NCBI RefSeq assembly: GCF_003386165.1
Contig: NZ_QRDV01000010.1
Location: 62,001-126,000, forward strand
DNA: 64,000 nucleotides
DNA from: Winogradskyella eximia
GTDB lineage: Bacteria > Bacteroidota > Bacteroidia > Flavobacteriales > Flavobacteriaceae
Reading direction: 5' to 3'
Both the position numbers and the translations under genes were made by a program. This document shows, in pieces, positions 1-7,890 of this stretch (within the stretch, counting starts at the first letter, position 1; every line of letters starts with the position of its first letter). The notes below the pieces were generated by a model, which saw only the letters and a program-made list of their open reading frames with translations, did not search any database and was not told the origin of the DNA.

Positions 1-265
1 CCTCTTTAGAATAGGAATTATCTAAAGAATACATTCTGGAATCATGAACCGTAGTTTTAAAATTCTTGGTGATAGCTCCTCCTACACGTTGCGTTGGTGA
101 ATTAGCATCGAAAAACTCAGGATGAGCTTCTTCTAAAGCTTGAAGTTCTTTTAATTTTATATCAAACTCATAATCACTAATGGTTGCATCATCTAAAATA
201 TAGTAATTGTAGTTGTGCTGACGTATTTCTTCTCTAAGTGATTCTATTTTTTGTTTTGTATTCAT
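1..265 (-). CDS. ligA: NAD-dependent DNA ligase, N-terminal fragment
   Basis: Only the first 88 residues are inside the window; the gene runs off the left edge. The ATG lies at 263-265 on the minus strand. The translated start contains the LigA adenylation-domain Ia signature: a run reading HNYNYYILDDATISDYEFD followed by a conserved SPTQRVGG motif, which binds the NMN part of NAD+. LigA seals nicks in replication and repair using NAD+. The Ia subdomain match is specific to bacterial NAD ligases. Nothing odd is visible in the part present. Confidence 0.93.
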   Translation of the reverse strand, partial: MNTKQKIESLREEIRQHNYNYYILDDATISDYEFDIKLKELQALEEAHPEFFDANSPTQRVGGAITKNFKTTVHDSRMYSLDNSYSKE

Positions 266-294
266 ATAATAAAGTATGTAAACAATTCTTTTTT

Positions 295-1167
295 TTAAAC
301 TTTAATTCCCTTCAACATTCTATCATTCCCATTTAAATCTTTCAGCAACTCAATATTTTCAAAATTTGCATCAACTAATAATTGCTTTGTTTCTTCTCCA
401 AGATATTGGTTGATTTCAAAATATAATTTACCGTTTGGTTTCAACTTTTTAACTGCAAAATCAGTAATTGCTTTATAGAATATTAAGGGATTGTTGTCAT
501 TTACAAACAAAGCCAAATGTGGTTCGTTGTCTAAAACGTTGGGTTGTATTTCTTGTTTTTCTAATTCTCTTACGTATGGTGGATTAGACACAATGACATC
601 GAACTTTGTATTTTCAAAAAACAAATCCCAATTAGACGCTTCTAATATACTTGCCTCAATAAATGTTATGTCTACATTATTACCTTTAGCATTTTGTTTT
701 GCAACTACTAAGGCTTCTTTGCTTACATCTAAAGCGTAAACTTCCGCTTTTGGTAAGTTTTTAGCTAACGAAATAGCAATACAACTAGAACCTGTACCAA
801 TATCTAGGATTTTTAAAGACTTCCCGACTGCACTCGCAGTGACAGAACGAATGATTAAATCTACAAGTTCTTCTGTCTCTGGTCTCGGAATCAGCACATG
901 CTCATTTACTTTAAATGGCAATCCGTAAAATTCTGTTTCACCTAAAATATATTGAATAGGCTTTTGCTGTTTTAAATCTTCTAAAACTTTAAAAAAAGTA
1001 TCTGTTTCAGGTTTTGTGATTGCTAATCCTGGTTCTAAAGTCAATTGTATTCTTGGCACATTTAAATAATGCTCGGTACACAAATAGAAGAAACTACCCA
1101 CTTCATGTTTACCATAAATAGCATCTAATTCTATGTGAAATATATTTTGAAGTTCTTTTAATACCAT
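295..1167 (-). CDS. prmC: Release factor glutamine methyltransferase PrmC (HemK)
   Basis: PrmC methylates the glutamine of the GGQ motif in peptide release factors RF1 and RF2, using SAM, in the cytoplasm. The 290-residue protein has the family layout: an N-terminal helical substrate domain, an IPRPETEELVD stretch near residues 93-103, a SAM-binding glycine loop DIGTGSSCIA at 122-131 and the catalytic NPPY at 195-198. Length is normal. It lies 3 nt downstream of a GNAT gene on the same strand, so the two are probably co-transcribed. Assignment is firm because NPPY plus the N-terminal PrmC signature separates it from other NPPY methylases. Confidence 0.95.
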   Translation of the reverse strand: MVLKELQNIFHIELDAIYGKHEVGSFFYLCTEHYLNVPRIQLTLEPGLAITKPETDTFFKVLEDLKQQKPIQYILGETEFYGLPFKVNEHVLIPRPETEELVDLIIRSVTASAVGKSLKILDIGTGSSCIAISLAKNLPKAEVYALDVSKEALVVAKQNAKGNNVDITFIEASILEASNWDLFFENTKFDVIVSNPPYVRELEKQEIQPNVLDNEPHLALFVNDNNPLIFYKAITDFAVKKLKPNGKLYFEINQYLGEETKQLLVDANFENIELLKDLNGNDRMLKGIKV

Positions 1168-1170
1168 TAC

Positions 1171-1662
1171 TTACAAATCTTTAAGCATCCAAACTGTACA
1201 TGAGTAATGACCAGTGTTTCCCATTGGTTTATCAATAGATTTAAAACCTACTTTTCTATACAATTTTCGAGCACCATCCATATATGGTAAGGTTTCTAAA
1301 TAGCATTGTTCAAAACCAGATTGCTTAGCAAAATCTAAACATTTATTCATCATTTCGCTTCCTAAACCTTTTCCTCTGGCTTCTTGCATAAAATACATTT
1401 TCTGTAATTCGCACACATTACCTTCGTAATTATCTAAGGGCGAAATTCCGGCACCACCAATGATGTCGTTACCACTTTCAACTACAAAATACGCTTTCTT
1501 AGGTTGGTCGTACGTTTCTGTCATACAATCTAAAGCGGCATCTTCATAAGCGGTCCCAACTTTAGGAACTCCCATTTCTATTAAAACAGTCCTAATCGCT
1601 TTTGCTATTTTAGGATTGTCCTTGGCTACAATTTCTCGGATAACAATAGTATCTTTGCGCAC
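1171..1662 (-). CDS. GNAT-family N-acetyltransferase
   Basis: A 163-residue single-domain acetyltransferase. The acetyl-CoA pyrophosphate loop RGKGLG is at residues 96-101, preceded by a hydrophobic beta strand (ELQKMYF), and the C-terminal half has the usual ARKLYRKVGF helix-strand element. GNAT enzymes transfer acetyl groups to amines of small molecules or proteins; the substrate cannot be read from this sequence. It is the upstream partner of prmC, with 3 nt between the genes, so an operon is likely. The phrase QPKKAYFVVE and the C-terminal half resemble the flavobacterial family often placed near prmC. Confidence 0.85.
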   Translation of the reverse strand: MRKDTIVIREIVAKDNPKIAKAIRTVLIEMGVPKVGTAYEDAALDCMTETYDQPKKAYFVVESGNDIIGGAGISPLDNYEGNVCELQKMYFMQEARGKGLGSEMMNKCLDFAKQSGFEQCYLETLPYMDGARKLYRKVGFKSIDKPMGNTGHYSCTVWMLKDL

Positions 1663-1687
1663 TTAATAATTACTTTTTAGTCAAAAT

Positions 1688-1695
1688 CAAAAATA
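1688..1695 (-). promoter_or_regulatory. Candidate -7 promoter element for GNAT-prmC
   Basis: On the minus strand this reads TATTTTTG, an exact fit to the Bacteroidota -7 element TAnnTTTG, 26 nt upstream of the GNAT start codon. No convincing TTTG -33 element sits at 19-nt spacing, so confidence is limited. Confidence 0.35.
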
Positions 1696-1712
1696 CATAT
1701 AAAATCAATTTT

Positions 1713-2171
1713 ATGTTTAAAAGACTCTTAATGTTTTCCCTAACTTTTACACTACTTTTCAACTGTGCTGTAACTGAAAAACCTGAGTTTGTTAAACTCG
1801 ATAATATCAAAGTCATTGATTCTAATTCTAAAAGGATTACGCTTAGCGCAGATGCATTTTTCCTTAATAAAAACGATGTTGGTGGCACTTTAAAAACTGA
1901 TGATTTAAAGGTTTATATTAATGATGCAGAAGTCGCAACGATTATCTCTGATGAATTTGATGTGCCTCGAAAAAAGAATTTCACAATTCCATTAACTGTT
2001 ACTGTAGAAACCGAACGTCTTATAGACAAGAAAAGTCTTGGTGGTTTATTAGGTAGTTTAATTAGCCAAAGCCTGAAAGTACATTATAAAGGTGATATTA
2101 AATATAGAATTATGGGTTACTCTTCTACATACACTGTAGATGAAATCCAAGATGTTAAAATAAAACTCTAG
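1713..2171 (+). CDS. LEA14-like lipoprotein, function unknown
   Basis: A 152-residue exported protein. A short N-terminal hydrophobic segment ends at Cys18 (LLFNC), a plausible lipobox, so it is probably a periplasm-facing lipoprotein. The rest is beta-rich, with alternating strands (KRITLSADAFFLNKND, NFTIPLTVTVETE) that resemble the water-stress/LEA type 2 fold. The stop codon directly abuts the ribD start, so the two are co-transcribed. I do not know its role; conservation next to ribD could be chance. No catalytic motif is visible. Confidence 0.7.
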   Translation: MFKRLLMFSLTFTLLFNCAVTEKPEFVKLDNIKVIDSNSKRITLSADAFFLNKNDVGGTLKTDDLKVYINDAEVATIISDEFDVPRKKNFTIPLTVTVETERLIDKKSLGGLLGSLISQSLKVHYKGDIKYRIMGYSSTYTVDEIQDVKIKL

Positions 2172-3269
2172 TTGACTACGCACGAAACCTACATAAAACG
2201 CTGTTTGCAAATTGCCAAAAACGGATTGGGAACCACAAGACCAAACCCAATGGTTGGTGCTGTGATTGTGCACAATGATTTGATAATTGCCGAAGGTTAC
2301 ACTAGTGCTTATGGTGGTAACCATGCTGAAGTAAACGCTATAAATGCCGTAAAAGACAAGTCGCTTTTAACTAAATGTACGCTTTTCGTAACATTAGAAC
2401 CTTGCAGCCATTTTGGAAAAACACCACCTTGTAGCGATTTAATTGTAAAACATAAAATTCCGAATGTAGTCATTGGCTGTATTGACGATAATCCTGAAGT
2501 TGCAGGTAAAGGTATTGCGAAACTCAAAGCTTCTGGCTGTAATGTTACCGTTGGTATTTTGGAAGCCGAATGTAAAGCGCATCACAAGCGATTTTTTACA
2601 TTTCACAATAAAAAGCGTCCTTATATTATACTCAAATGGGCAGAAACAGCTGATGGTTTTATGGCACCAATTAAGAAAGACGAAAAAAAACCAGTTTGGA
2701 TAACCAATAAATATTCTCGTCAATTAGTACATAAATGGCGTGCCGAAGAACAAGCTATTTTAGTTGGAACAAATACAGTAATTGAAGACAATCCAAGTTT
2801 AACGGTTAGAGATTGGTCTGGCGAAAATCCTATTAGAGTGGTATTGGATAAAGATTTAAAATTAAATTCTGATTACTCTATTTTTAGTGATGAAGCTGAT
2901 GATATTATTTTTCATGGAGAAAACAACATTCTTCCTGTTCTAGATACTAACCAAACAAGTTGGTCAATTCATCCACCATTAAAAAATTGTATTAGTGCTG
3001 CATATATAAAAATTGATTGGGATTTAAAAAAAACAATTGCGAAACAAATATGTGATGAATTGTTTAAATTTCAAATAAATTCAATAATTATAGAAGGTGG
3101 CTCACAAACACTTCAAACATTTATAGACGAAAATCTTTGGGATGAAGCTCGCGTTTTTACAGGAAACACAAGTTTTAAAACGGGAATTAAAGCACCAGAA
3201 TTAATTGGGAATTTAATTTCTGAGTCTCAAATCAAAAATGATTTATTAAAAATATATGCAAAAGATTAA
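2172..3269 (+). CDS. ribD: Bifunctional riboflavin deaminase-reductase RibD
   Basis: RibD performs the second and third steps of riboflavin synthesis: deamination of diaminohydroxyphosphoribosylaminopyrimidine and reduction of the ribosyl side chain. The N-terminal zinc deaminase has H51-A-E53 and the two zinc cysteines in PCSHFGKTPPC (C78, C87). The reductase half starts near residue 145 and ends with a conserved IIEGG motif. At 365 residues it is a full fusion. The start is TTG immediately after the stop of the lipoprotein gene, since no ATG lies before the conserved THETYIKRCLQIA start; this suggests translational coupling. It overlaps the next gene by 14 nt. Confidence 0.94.
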   Translation: MTTHETYIKRCLQIAKNGLGTTRPNPMVGAVIVHNDLIIAEGYTSAYGGNHAEVNAINAVKDKSLLTKCTLFVTLEPCSHFGKTPPCSDLIVKHKIPNVVIGCIDDNPEVAGKGIAKLKASGCNVTVGILEAECKAHHKRFFTFHNKKRPYIILKWAETADGFMAPIKKDEKKPVWITNKYSRQLVHKWRAEEQAILVGTNTVIEDNPSLTVRDWSGENPIRVVLDKDLKLNSDYSIFSDEADDIIFHGENNILPVLDTNQTSWSIHPPLKNCISAAYIKIDWDLKKTIAKQICDELFKFQINSIIIEGGSQTLQTFIDENLWDEARVFTGNTSFKTGIKAPELIGNLISESQIKNDLLKIYAKD

Positions 3270-3873
3270 AACACTAATTTTCGATTTTGGTGATGTATTT
3301 ATCAATTTAGATAAACCAGGTGCAATGCAACATGCTTTAGATTTATTTAATTTAAAGACGTTTGATGCAGATATGATTGAAACTAATACCCTTTATGAAG
3401 TAGGAAAAATTTCAACTTCAGAATTTATTGCGTTTTATAAATCGAAATTTCCCAATGTTAGTGAAACCAAACTTATTAATGCATGGAATTGTATCATTAA
3501 GGATTTTCCTGAACACAGATTAGAATTCATTAAAAATTTAGCAAATCAAAAAGAATACAAGCTCATATTGTTGAGTAATACCAACGATATGCATATTGAT
3601 TTCATAAAAGAAAATGTTTCATTTTACGAAGAATTCAAAGCCTGTTTTGATGTTTTTTACTTGTCTCAAGAGATTCATTATAGAAAACCAAATGCGGATA
3701 TTTTTGAATTCGTGCTAAAAGAAAACAATCTTAATGCTAATGAATGTCTTTTTGTCGATGACACTAAAGACAATACTGATACTGCAGCTGGTATGGGTTT
3801 CCACACATGGAATATTGACGAAACAAAAGAAGATGTCGTGACTCTTTTTGAAACTAAAAAAGAACTCTTTTGA
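3256..3873 (+). CDS. HAD-family phosphatase, YihX-like
   Basis: A 205-residue haloacid dehalogenase superfamily IA hydrolase. Motif I is FDFGDVFIN near residues 9-17, the DxG variant typical of YihX-type sugar-phosphate phosphatases; motif II is LLSNT; motif III is the lysine in HYRKPNADIFE; motif IV is CLFVDDTKDN. It probably removes phosphate from a sugar phosphate or nucleotide. Its overlap with ribD (14 nt) is suggestive because riboflavin synthesis needs a HAD phosphatase for the intermediate after RibD, but this is inference from position only. It overlaps the following permease gene by 4 nt. Confidence 0.86.
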   Translation: MQKIKTLIFDFGDVFINLDKPGAMQHALDLFNLKTFDADMIETNTLYEVGKISTSEFIAFYKSKFPNVSETKLINAWNCIIKDFPEHRLEFIKNLANQKEYKLILLSNTNDMHIDFIKENVSFYEEFKACFDVFYLSQEIHYRKPNADIFEFVLKENNLNANECLFVDDTKDNTDTAAGMGFHTWNIDETKEDVVTLFETKKELF

Positions 3874-4721
3874 TATATTTATTGTTTAGCGTATTGTCAT
3901 CTACGGCAATTTTTGTGCTGTTTAAACTTTTTAGCAAATATAAGATAGACACACTTCAGGCTATCGTCATTAATTATGCAACGGCTTTTTCTTTTGGGTT
4001 AATCTTCAACGATGCACAAATTACCGTTTCAGAAATTATACAAACCCATTGGTTTATTGCCGCTATTGGATTAGGTTTTCTGTTTATTGCCATATTTAAT
4101 GTTATGGCACTTACAGCTCAAAGAAACGGACTTTCAGTAGCTTCTGTTGCTAGTAAAATGAGTTTAATAATTCCGGTGATATTCGGAATTTATGTCAATA
4201 ACGAAAGTACAGAAGCTCAAAAATTAATAGGAATCGCACTAGCTTTAGTCGCCGTTTACTTAACATCTATTAAACAGAAAGATAATTCTGTAGTTACAAA
4301 ATCTATCTACTTACCTATTATTCTTTTTATAGGTTCTGGTATAATAGATACTTCCGTAAATCATTTTGCACCAAAAGGCAATATTCCGCTATTCCTTTCT
4401 TCTATTTTTGGTATTGCTGCAATTATTGGCTTCTCTTTATTTGCTTATAAATCTATTACTACTAAAAAAAGATTTCAACTTAAAAGTATACCATTCGGAA
4501 TTCTTTTAGGTGTTGTAAACTATGGTTCTATGTATTTTCTACTTTTAGCATTACGAGTAGAAAACACAGAAAGTTCAACAATATTTACCATTAATAATAT
4601 TGCCATTTTAGCACTTTCTACATTGGTAGGCTTGGTTTTATTCAAGGAAAACATTTCTAAGAAAAACTGGATTGGTATTATATTAGCCTTCATTGCCATA
4701 TTATTAGTTACACTAGCATAA
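3870..4721 (+). CDS. EamA/DMT-family permease
   Basis: A 283-residue, very hydrophobic inner-membrane protein with about ten predicted transmembrane segments in two five-helix halves, the layout of the drug/metabolite transporter (EamA) superfamily. Basic residues between the halves (SITTKKRFQLK) support this. Start is TTG overlapping the previous stop (TTGA), and its stop overlaps the next ATG by one nt (TAATG), so it is part of a tightly coupled run of five genes. The substrate is unknown. Position downstream of ribD makes a vitamin or nucleotide precursor imaginable but unproven. Confidence 0.82.
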   Translation: MIYLLFSVLSSTAIFVLFKLFSKYKIDTLQAIVINYATAFSFGLIFNDAQITVSEIIQTHWFIAAIGLGFLFIAIFNVMALTAQRNGLSVASVASKMSLIIPVIFGIYVNNESTEAQKLIGIALALVAVYLTSIKQKDNSVVTKSIYLPIILFIGSGIIDTSVNHFAPKGNIPLFLSSIFGIAAIIGFSLFAYKSITTKKRFQLKSIPFGILLGVVNYGSMYFLLLALRVENTESSTIFTINNIAILALSTLVGLVLFKENISKKNWIGIILAFIAILLVTLA

Positions 4722-5326
4722 TGGAAAACGATTTATATAAAACAATTACTGAACCAGCCCAAGGCGAATTATTTAAAGACAAGAATAGCAAGTTCTATGG
4801 TTTTGCTTTTCCTGTCACAAACGAAGAACAGATAAAACAACATCTAGAAGATATTAAGAAAGAGCATTATGCGGCAAGACATTGGTGTTATGCGTACCAA
4901 ATAGGAACTGAAACGATTCAATATAGAGCTAACGATGATGGAGAACCTAAAAATTCTGCCGGAATGCCAATCTATGGGCAGATACAATCTTTTGAAGTCA
5001 CCAACATCTTAATTATAGTGGTGAGATATTATGGAGGTGTAAAATTGGGAGTCGGAGGCTTAATTAATGCCTACAGAACAGGAGCGCAATTAGCATTAGA
5101 AGCCTCAAAAATTGTTGAAAGAACCATAAATAAAAAGTATCATCTGAAGTTTGAATATAAAAACATGAGTAAAGTGATGCGAATTTTAAAAGAAAATGAT
5201 GTTGAAATCACAAATCAGACCTTAGAATTAAATTGTTTATTAGAAATATCTGTCAGAAAAAACCACAGTTCGAAACTTTTTGATCTATTTACTCAATTTT
5301 TCGGTGTTGAAATAAAAGAATTATAA
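4721..5326 (+). CDS. YigZ/IMPACT-family protein (UPF0029)
   Basis: A 201-residue member of the YigZ/IMPACT family. The diagnostic block is seen in the first half: RHWCYAYQIG, then DDGEPKNSAGMPIYGQI and the RYYGGVKLGVGGLINAY segment. The C-terminal part has the ferredoxin-like DUF1949 fold. The eukaryotic homologue IMPACT regulates Gcn2; the bacterial role is unsettled. It is the last gene of the ribD run and converges on the thioesterase gene with a 6-nt overlap of the two 3' ends. Confidence 0.9.
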   Translation: MENDLYKTITEPAQGELFKDKNSKFYGFAFPVTNEEQIKQHLEDIKKEHYAARHWCYAYQIGTETIQYRANDDGEPKNSAGMPIYGQIQSFEVTNILIIVVRYYGGVKLGVGGLINAYRTGAQLALEASKIVERTINKKYHLKFEYKNMSKVMRILKENDVEITNQTLELNCLLEISVRKNHSSKLFDLFTQFFGVEIKEL

Positions 5327-5728
5327 CGAATAATTTTGCAGTTGGTCTAAAAGATATTTTGGACATCTTGTAGGCCTATTCTTCTTTGCGTCTACAAATG
5401 CTAAAATTGTGCTTCCAGTAGCCAGTAAAACATCAGATTGGTTTCGTAATTCGTACTCAAATTCTATTGATGCTGTAGGCATCTTTTTAAGTGTGGTTTT
5501 TACTTTAAGCTCGTCATCATAACGTGCTGAATTTTTGTAGTTTATAGACAATGAAATTACAGGAAGCATTATGCCATCGGCTTCCATTCCGCTATAGCTA
5601 AGCCCAAACTCGCGCAACCACTCGGTTCTACCCACCTCAAAGTACACTGCGTAATTGGCATGATATACAACACCCATCTGGTCTGTCTCGCCATATCTGA
5701 CTCTTAATTTTGTTTCATTATAATTCAT
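5321..5728 (-). CDS. YbgC-family acyl-CoA thioesterase
   Basis: A 135-residue hot-dog fold thioesterase. The signature RVRYGETDQMGVVYHANY is at residues 9-26 with the catalytic aspartate D16. Family members hydrolyse acyl-CoA thioesters; exact chain length is not predictable. The open frame extends 37 codons upstream to 5839, but that extension is rich in Lys, Phe and Ile encoded by a T/A-rich intergenic-looking stretch, so the ATG at 5726-5728 (MNYNETKLRVRYGETD) is chosen. It is a single gene convergent with the yigZ-like gene. Confidence 0.88.
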   Translation of the reverse strand: MNYNETKLRVRYGETDQMGVVYHANYAVYFEVGRTEWLREFGLSYSGMEADGIMLPVISLSINYKNSARYDDELKVKTTLKKMPTASIEFEYELRNQSDVLLATGSTILAFVDAKKNRPTRCPKYLLDQLQNYSL

Positions 5729-5863
5729 ATTTATACTTTTGTTTAGGAATAATTTTGTAATTTTCAAATGTTTTAAACATGGGAAAAAAATTCTAAAGAT
5801 TCTATGAAATTTGATTTTTTTTTTAAGAATTTTGTTCACATATTTGTCCTGTTCAAAACTACT

Positions 5864-5889
5864 AGAGAATACTAATTCTCTTTTTTTTT
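5864..5889 (+). terminator. Terminator-like hairpin upstream of dnaA
   Basis: Perfect 7-bp stem (AGAGAAT/ATTCTCT), ACTA loop, then eight further T residues, ending 37 nt before the dnaA start codon. The T run is only on the plus-strand side. There is no plus-strand gene ending nearby: the last one stops at 5326 with an antisense gene between. It may therefore act in the dnaA leader rather than closing an upstream operon. Confidence 0.5.
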
Positions 5890-5926
5890 GCTAATATAAC
5901 TAACAACAAAAAATTTAACTTAACGA

Positions 5927-7354
5927 ATGGAGATCACAGCGCAATCTGTATGGAGTAATTGTCTCGCTTTTATTAAAGATAATATACAGCCACAAGCCTA
6001 CAAAACTTGGTTTGAACCTATAGACGCGGTGAAACTTTCGGGTAATGCTTTGAGCATTCAAGTTCCTAGTAAGTTTTTCTACGAGTGGCTAGAAGAACAC
6101 TATGTAAAAATCTTAAAAGTTTCGTTAACAAAGGAGTTAGGAGAAGATGCCAAATTGGTTTACGTTATTAAAATGGAAAACACGTATGGCAATAAACAAC
6201 CGTTTACGGAGAAAATTCCAAGTTCAAATAGATCTGCTGTAAAATCGCAAGATGTTGATGTTCCTTTTAACAATAAAAGCCCTGAACTTAGAAACCCATT
6301 TATAATTCCTGGAATTAGAAATGTAAAAATTGAATCGCAACTTAACCCTAGTTATAGTTTTGAAAACTTCCTAGAAGGTGACTCTAATCGTTTAGCTAGA
6401 AATGCAGGTATTGCAGTTGCTAACAAACCGGGAGGAACTTCTTTCAACCCACTTTTAATTTTTGGTGGTGTTGGACTAGGAAAAACACACTTAGCGCATG
6501 CTATAGGTGTTGATATTAAAGATAAATATCCTGAAAAAACAGTTTTATATATTTCTGCTGAAAAATTCACGCAACAATACATAGATTCTGTTAAGAAGAA
6601 TAATAGAAATGACTTTATTCACTTCTATCAAATTATAGATGTTTTAATTATTGACGATGTACAATTCTTGTCTGGTAAAACAGGAACACAAGATGTATTC
6701 TTCCATATATTTAATCACTTACACCAAAACGGAAAGCAAGTAATTTTAACAAGTGACAAAGCACCTGTTGATATGCAAGATATTGAGCAACGCTTATTAT
6801 CTCGTTTTAAATGGGGACTTTCTGCGGAATTACAAACTCCAGATTTTGAAACTAGAGTTTCTATTTTAAAGAATAAACTATATAGAGATGGTGTTGAAAT
6901 GCCAGAAGACATTATAGAATATGTTGCAAAACATATTAAAACTAATGTTAGAGAACTTGAAGGTGCTATAATTTCTTTAATTGCTCAGTCTTCTTTTAAC
7001 AAAAAGGAAATTACTATCAATCTTGCAAAAGATATCGTAGAGAAGTTTGTTAAGAATACAAAGCGTGAAGTCTCTATTGATTACATTCAGAAAGTCGTTT
7101 CAGATTATTTTCAAATGGATGTGAATACGCTTCAATCTAAAACTAGAAAACGTCATATTGTACAAGCCCGTCAATTAGCTATGTTTTTCGCTAAAAAATA
7201 CACTAAAGCCTCTTTAGCAAGTATTGGTTCTCAAATAGGTCAACGCGATCACGCTACTGTTCTGCATGCTTGTAAAACGGTTGACAATTTATCTTCTACA
7301 GATAAACAATTTAGAAAATACGTTGAAGATTTATCTAAAAAGTTAGCACTTTAA
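5927..7354 (+). CDS. dnaA: Chromosomal replication initiator DnaA
   Basis: DnaA opens the replication origin by ATP-dependent assembly on DnaA boxes. The 475-residue protein has all four domains: N-terminal DnaB/DiaA-interaction domain (residues 1-80), a linker, the AAA+ core with Walker A GGVGLGKT at 180-187 and Walker B LIIDDVQF near 240-247, and the C-terminal DNA-binding domain with the DnaA signature GQRDHATVLH at 438-447. Length is typical. It is followed after 12 nt by a phosphatase gene, likely co-transcribed. I see no cluster of DnaA boxes in the flanking DNA, so this need not be the replication origin. Confidence 0.97.
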   Translation: MEITAQSVWSNCLAFIKDNIQPQAYKTWFEPIDAVKLSGNALSIQVPSKFFYEWLEEHYVKILKVSLTKELGEDAKLVYVIKMENTYGNKQPFTEKIPSSNRSAVKSQDVDVPFNNKSPELRNPFIIPGIRNVKIESQLNPSYSFENFLEGDSNRLARNAGIAVANKPGGTSFNPLLIFGGVGLGKTHLAHAIGVDIKDKYPEKTVLYISAEKFTQQYIDSVKKNNRNDFIHFYQIIDVLIIDDVQFLSGKTGTQDVFFHIFNHLHQNGKQVILTSDKAPVDMQDIEQRLLSRFKWGLSAELQTPDFETRVSILKNKLYRDGVEMPEDIIEYVAKHIKTNVRELEGAIISLIAQSSFNKKEITINLAKDIVEKFVKNTKREVSIDYIQKVVSDYFQMDVNTLQSKTRKRHIVQARQLAMFFAKKYTKASLASIGSQIGQRDHATVLHACKTVDNLSSTDKQFRKYVEDLSKKLAL

Positions 7355-7366
7355 TTACTAATAATT

Positions 7367-7822
7367 ATGACTCGTATTTTAATGGTGTGCCTAGGAAACA
7401 TTTGTCGTTCTCCTCTAGCTCATGGAATTATGCAGTCTAAGCTTCCTGAAAATCACTTTTATGTAGATTCTGCTGGCACAGCAGCATACCACATTGGTAA
7501 TGCTCCCGACAGACGCTCTATTGCAGTTGCTAAAAAACACGGTTTAGACATTAGCTCGCAGAGCGCAAGACAATTTAAAGTCTCTGATTTTGATACTTTT
7601 GATTTTATCTACGCTATGGACCAGTCTAATTACAATAACATCATTAGCTTAGCTCGCAACCCAAATGACATTGAAAAAGTAAGATTGTTTTTAGAAGCTA
7701 ATACATCTATTCAAAACAAAAATATGCCAGATCCATACTACGGAGATGAAAGTGATTTTGAATATGTTTATCATCTTACTGATAAAACGTGTAGTGTTAT
7801 TGCAAAAGGTTTAAATCACTAA
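7367..7822 (+). CDS. Low-molecular-weight protein-tyrosine phosphatase
   Basis: A 151-residue cytoplasmic enzyme. The catalytic CX5R loop is C8-LGNIC-R14 followed by S15, and the general-acid aspartate is D122 in the MPDPYYGD motif. Family members dephosphorylate tyrosine-phosphorylated proteins, often tyrosine kinases that control exopolysaccharide export; no such kinase is in this window. It begins 12 nt after dnaA, so is probably its operon partner, an arrangement I recall from flavobacteria. Length is as expected. Confidence 0.92.
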   Translation: MTRILMVCLGNICRSPLAHGIMQSKLPENHFYVDSAGTAAYHIGNAPDRRSIAVAKKHGLDISSQSARQFKVSDFDTFDFIYAMDQSNYNNIISLARNPNDIEKVRLFLEANTSIQNKNMPDPYYGDESDFEYVYHLTDKTCSVIAKGLNH

Positions 7823-7839
7823 AAAAAAGATTAAATCTT

Positions 7840-7862
7840 ATTACAAAACTCTTTTTTGTAAT
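7840..7862. other. Inverted repeat between phosphatase and GSDH genes
   Basis: Arms ATTACAAAA and TTTTGTAAT separated by 5 nt. There is no T tail after it, so it is a weak terminator at best and could equally be an operator or chance in AT-rich DNA. Confidence 0.25.
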
Positions 7863-7890
7863 TTAGTACCAAACCTTTAATACATTTAAG

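Noticed and set aside
491..739. 82-codon plus-strand frame over prmC
   Set aside because: It is the antisense shadow of a well-supported gene and has no recognisable domain.
5729..5839. Thirty-seven-codon N-terminal extension of the thioesterase
   Set aside because: It is a Lys/Phe/Ile stretch from T-rich intergenic DNA and falls outside the family alignment.
5729..5926. Replication origin next to dnaA
   Set aside because: No cluster of TTATNCACA boxes or AT-rich 13-mers with boxes is seen in the flanks; a two-mismatch 9-mer at 5830-5838 is not enough.
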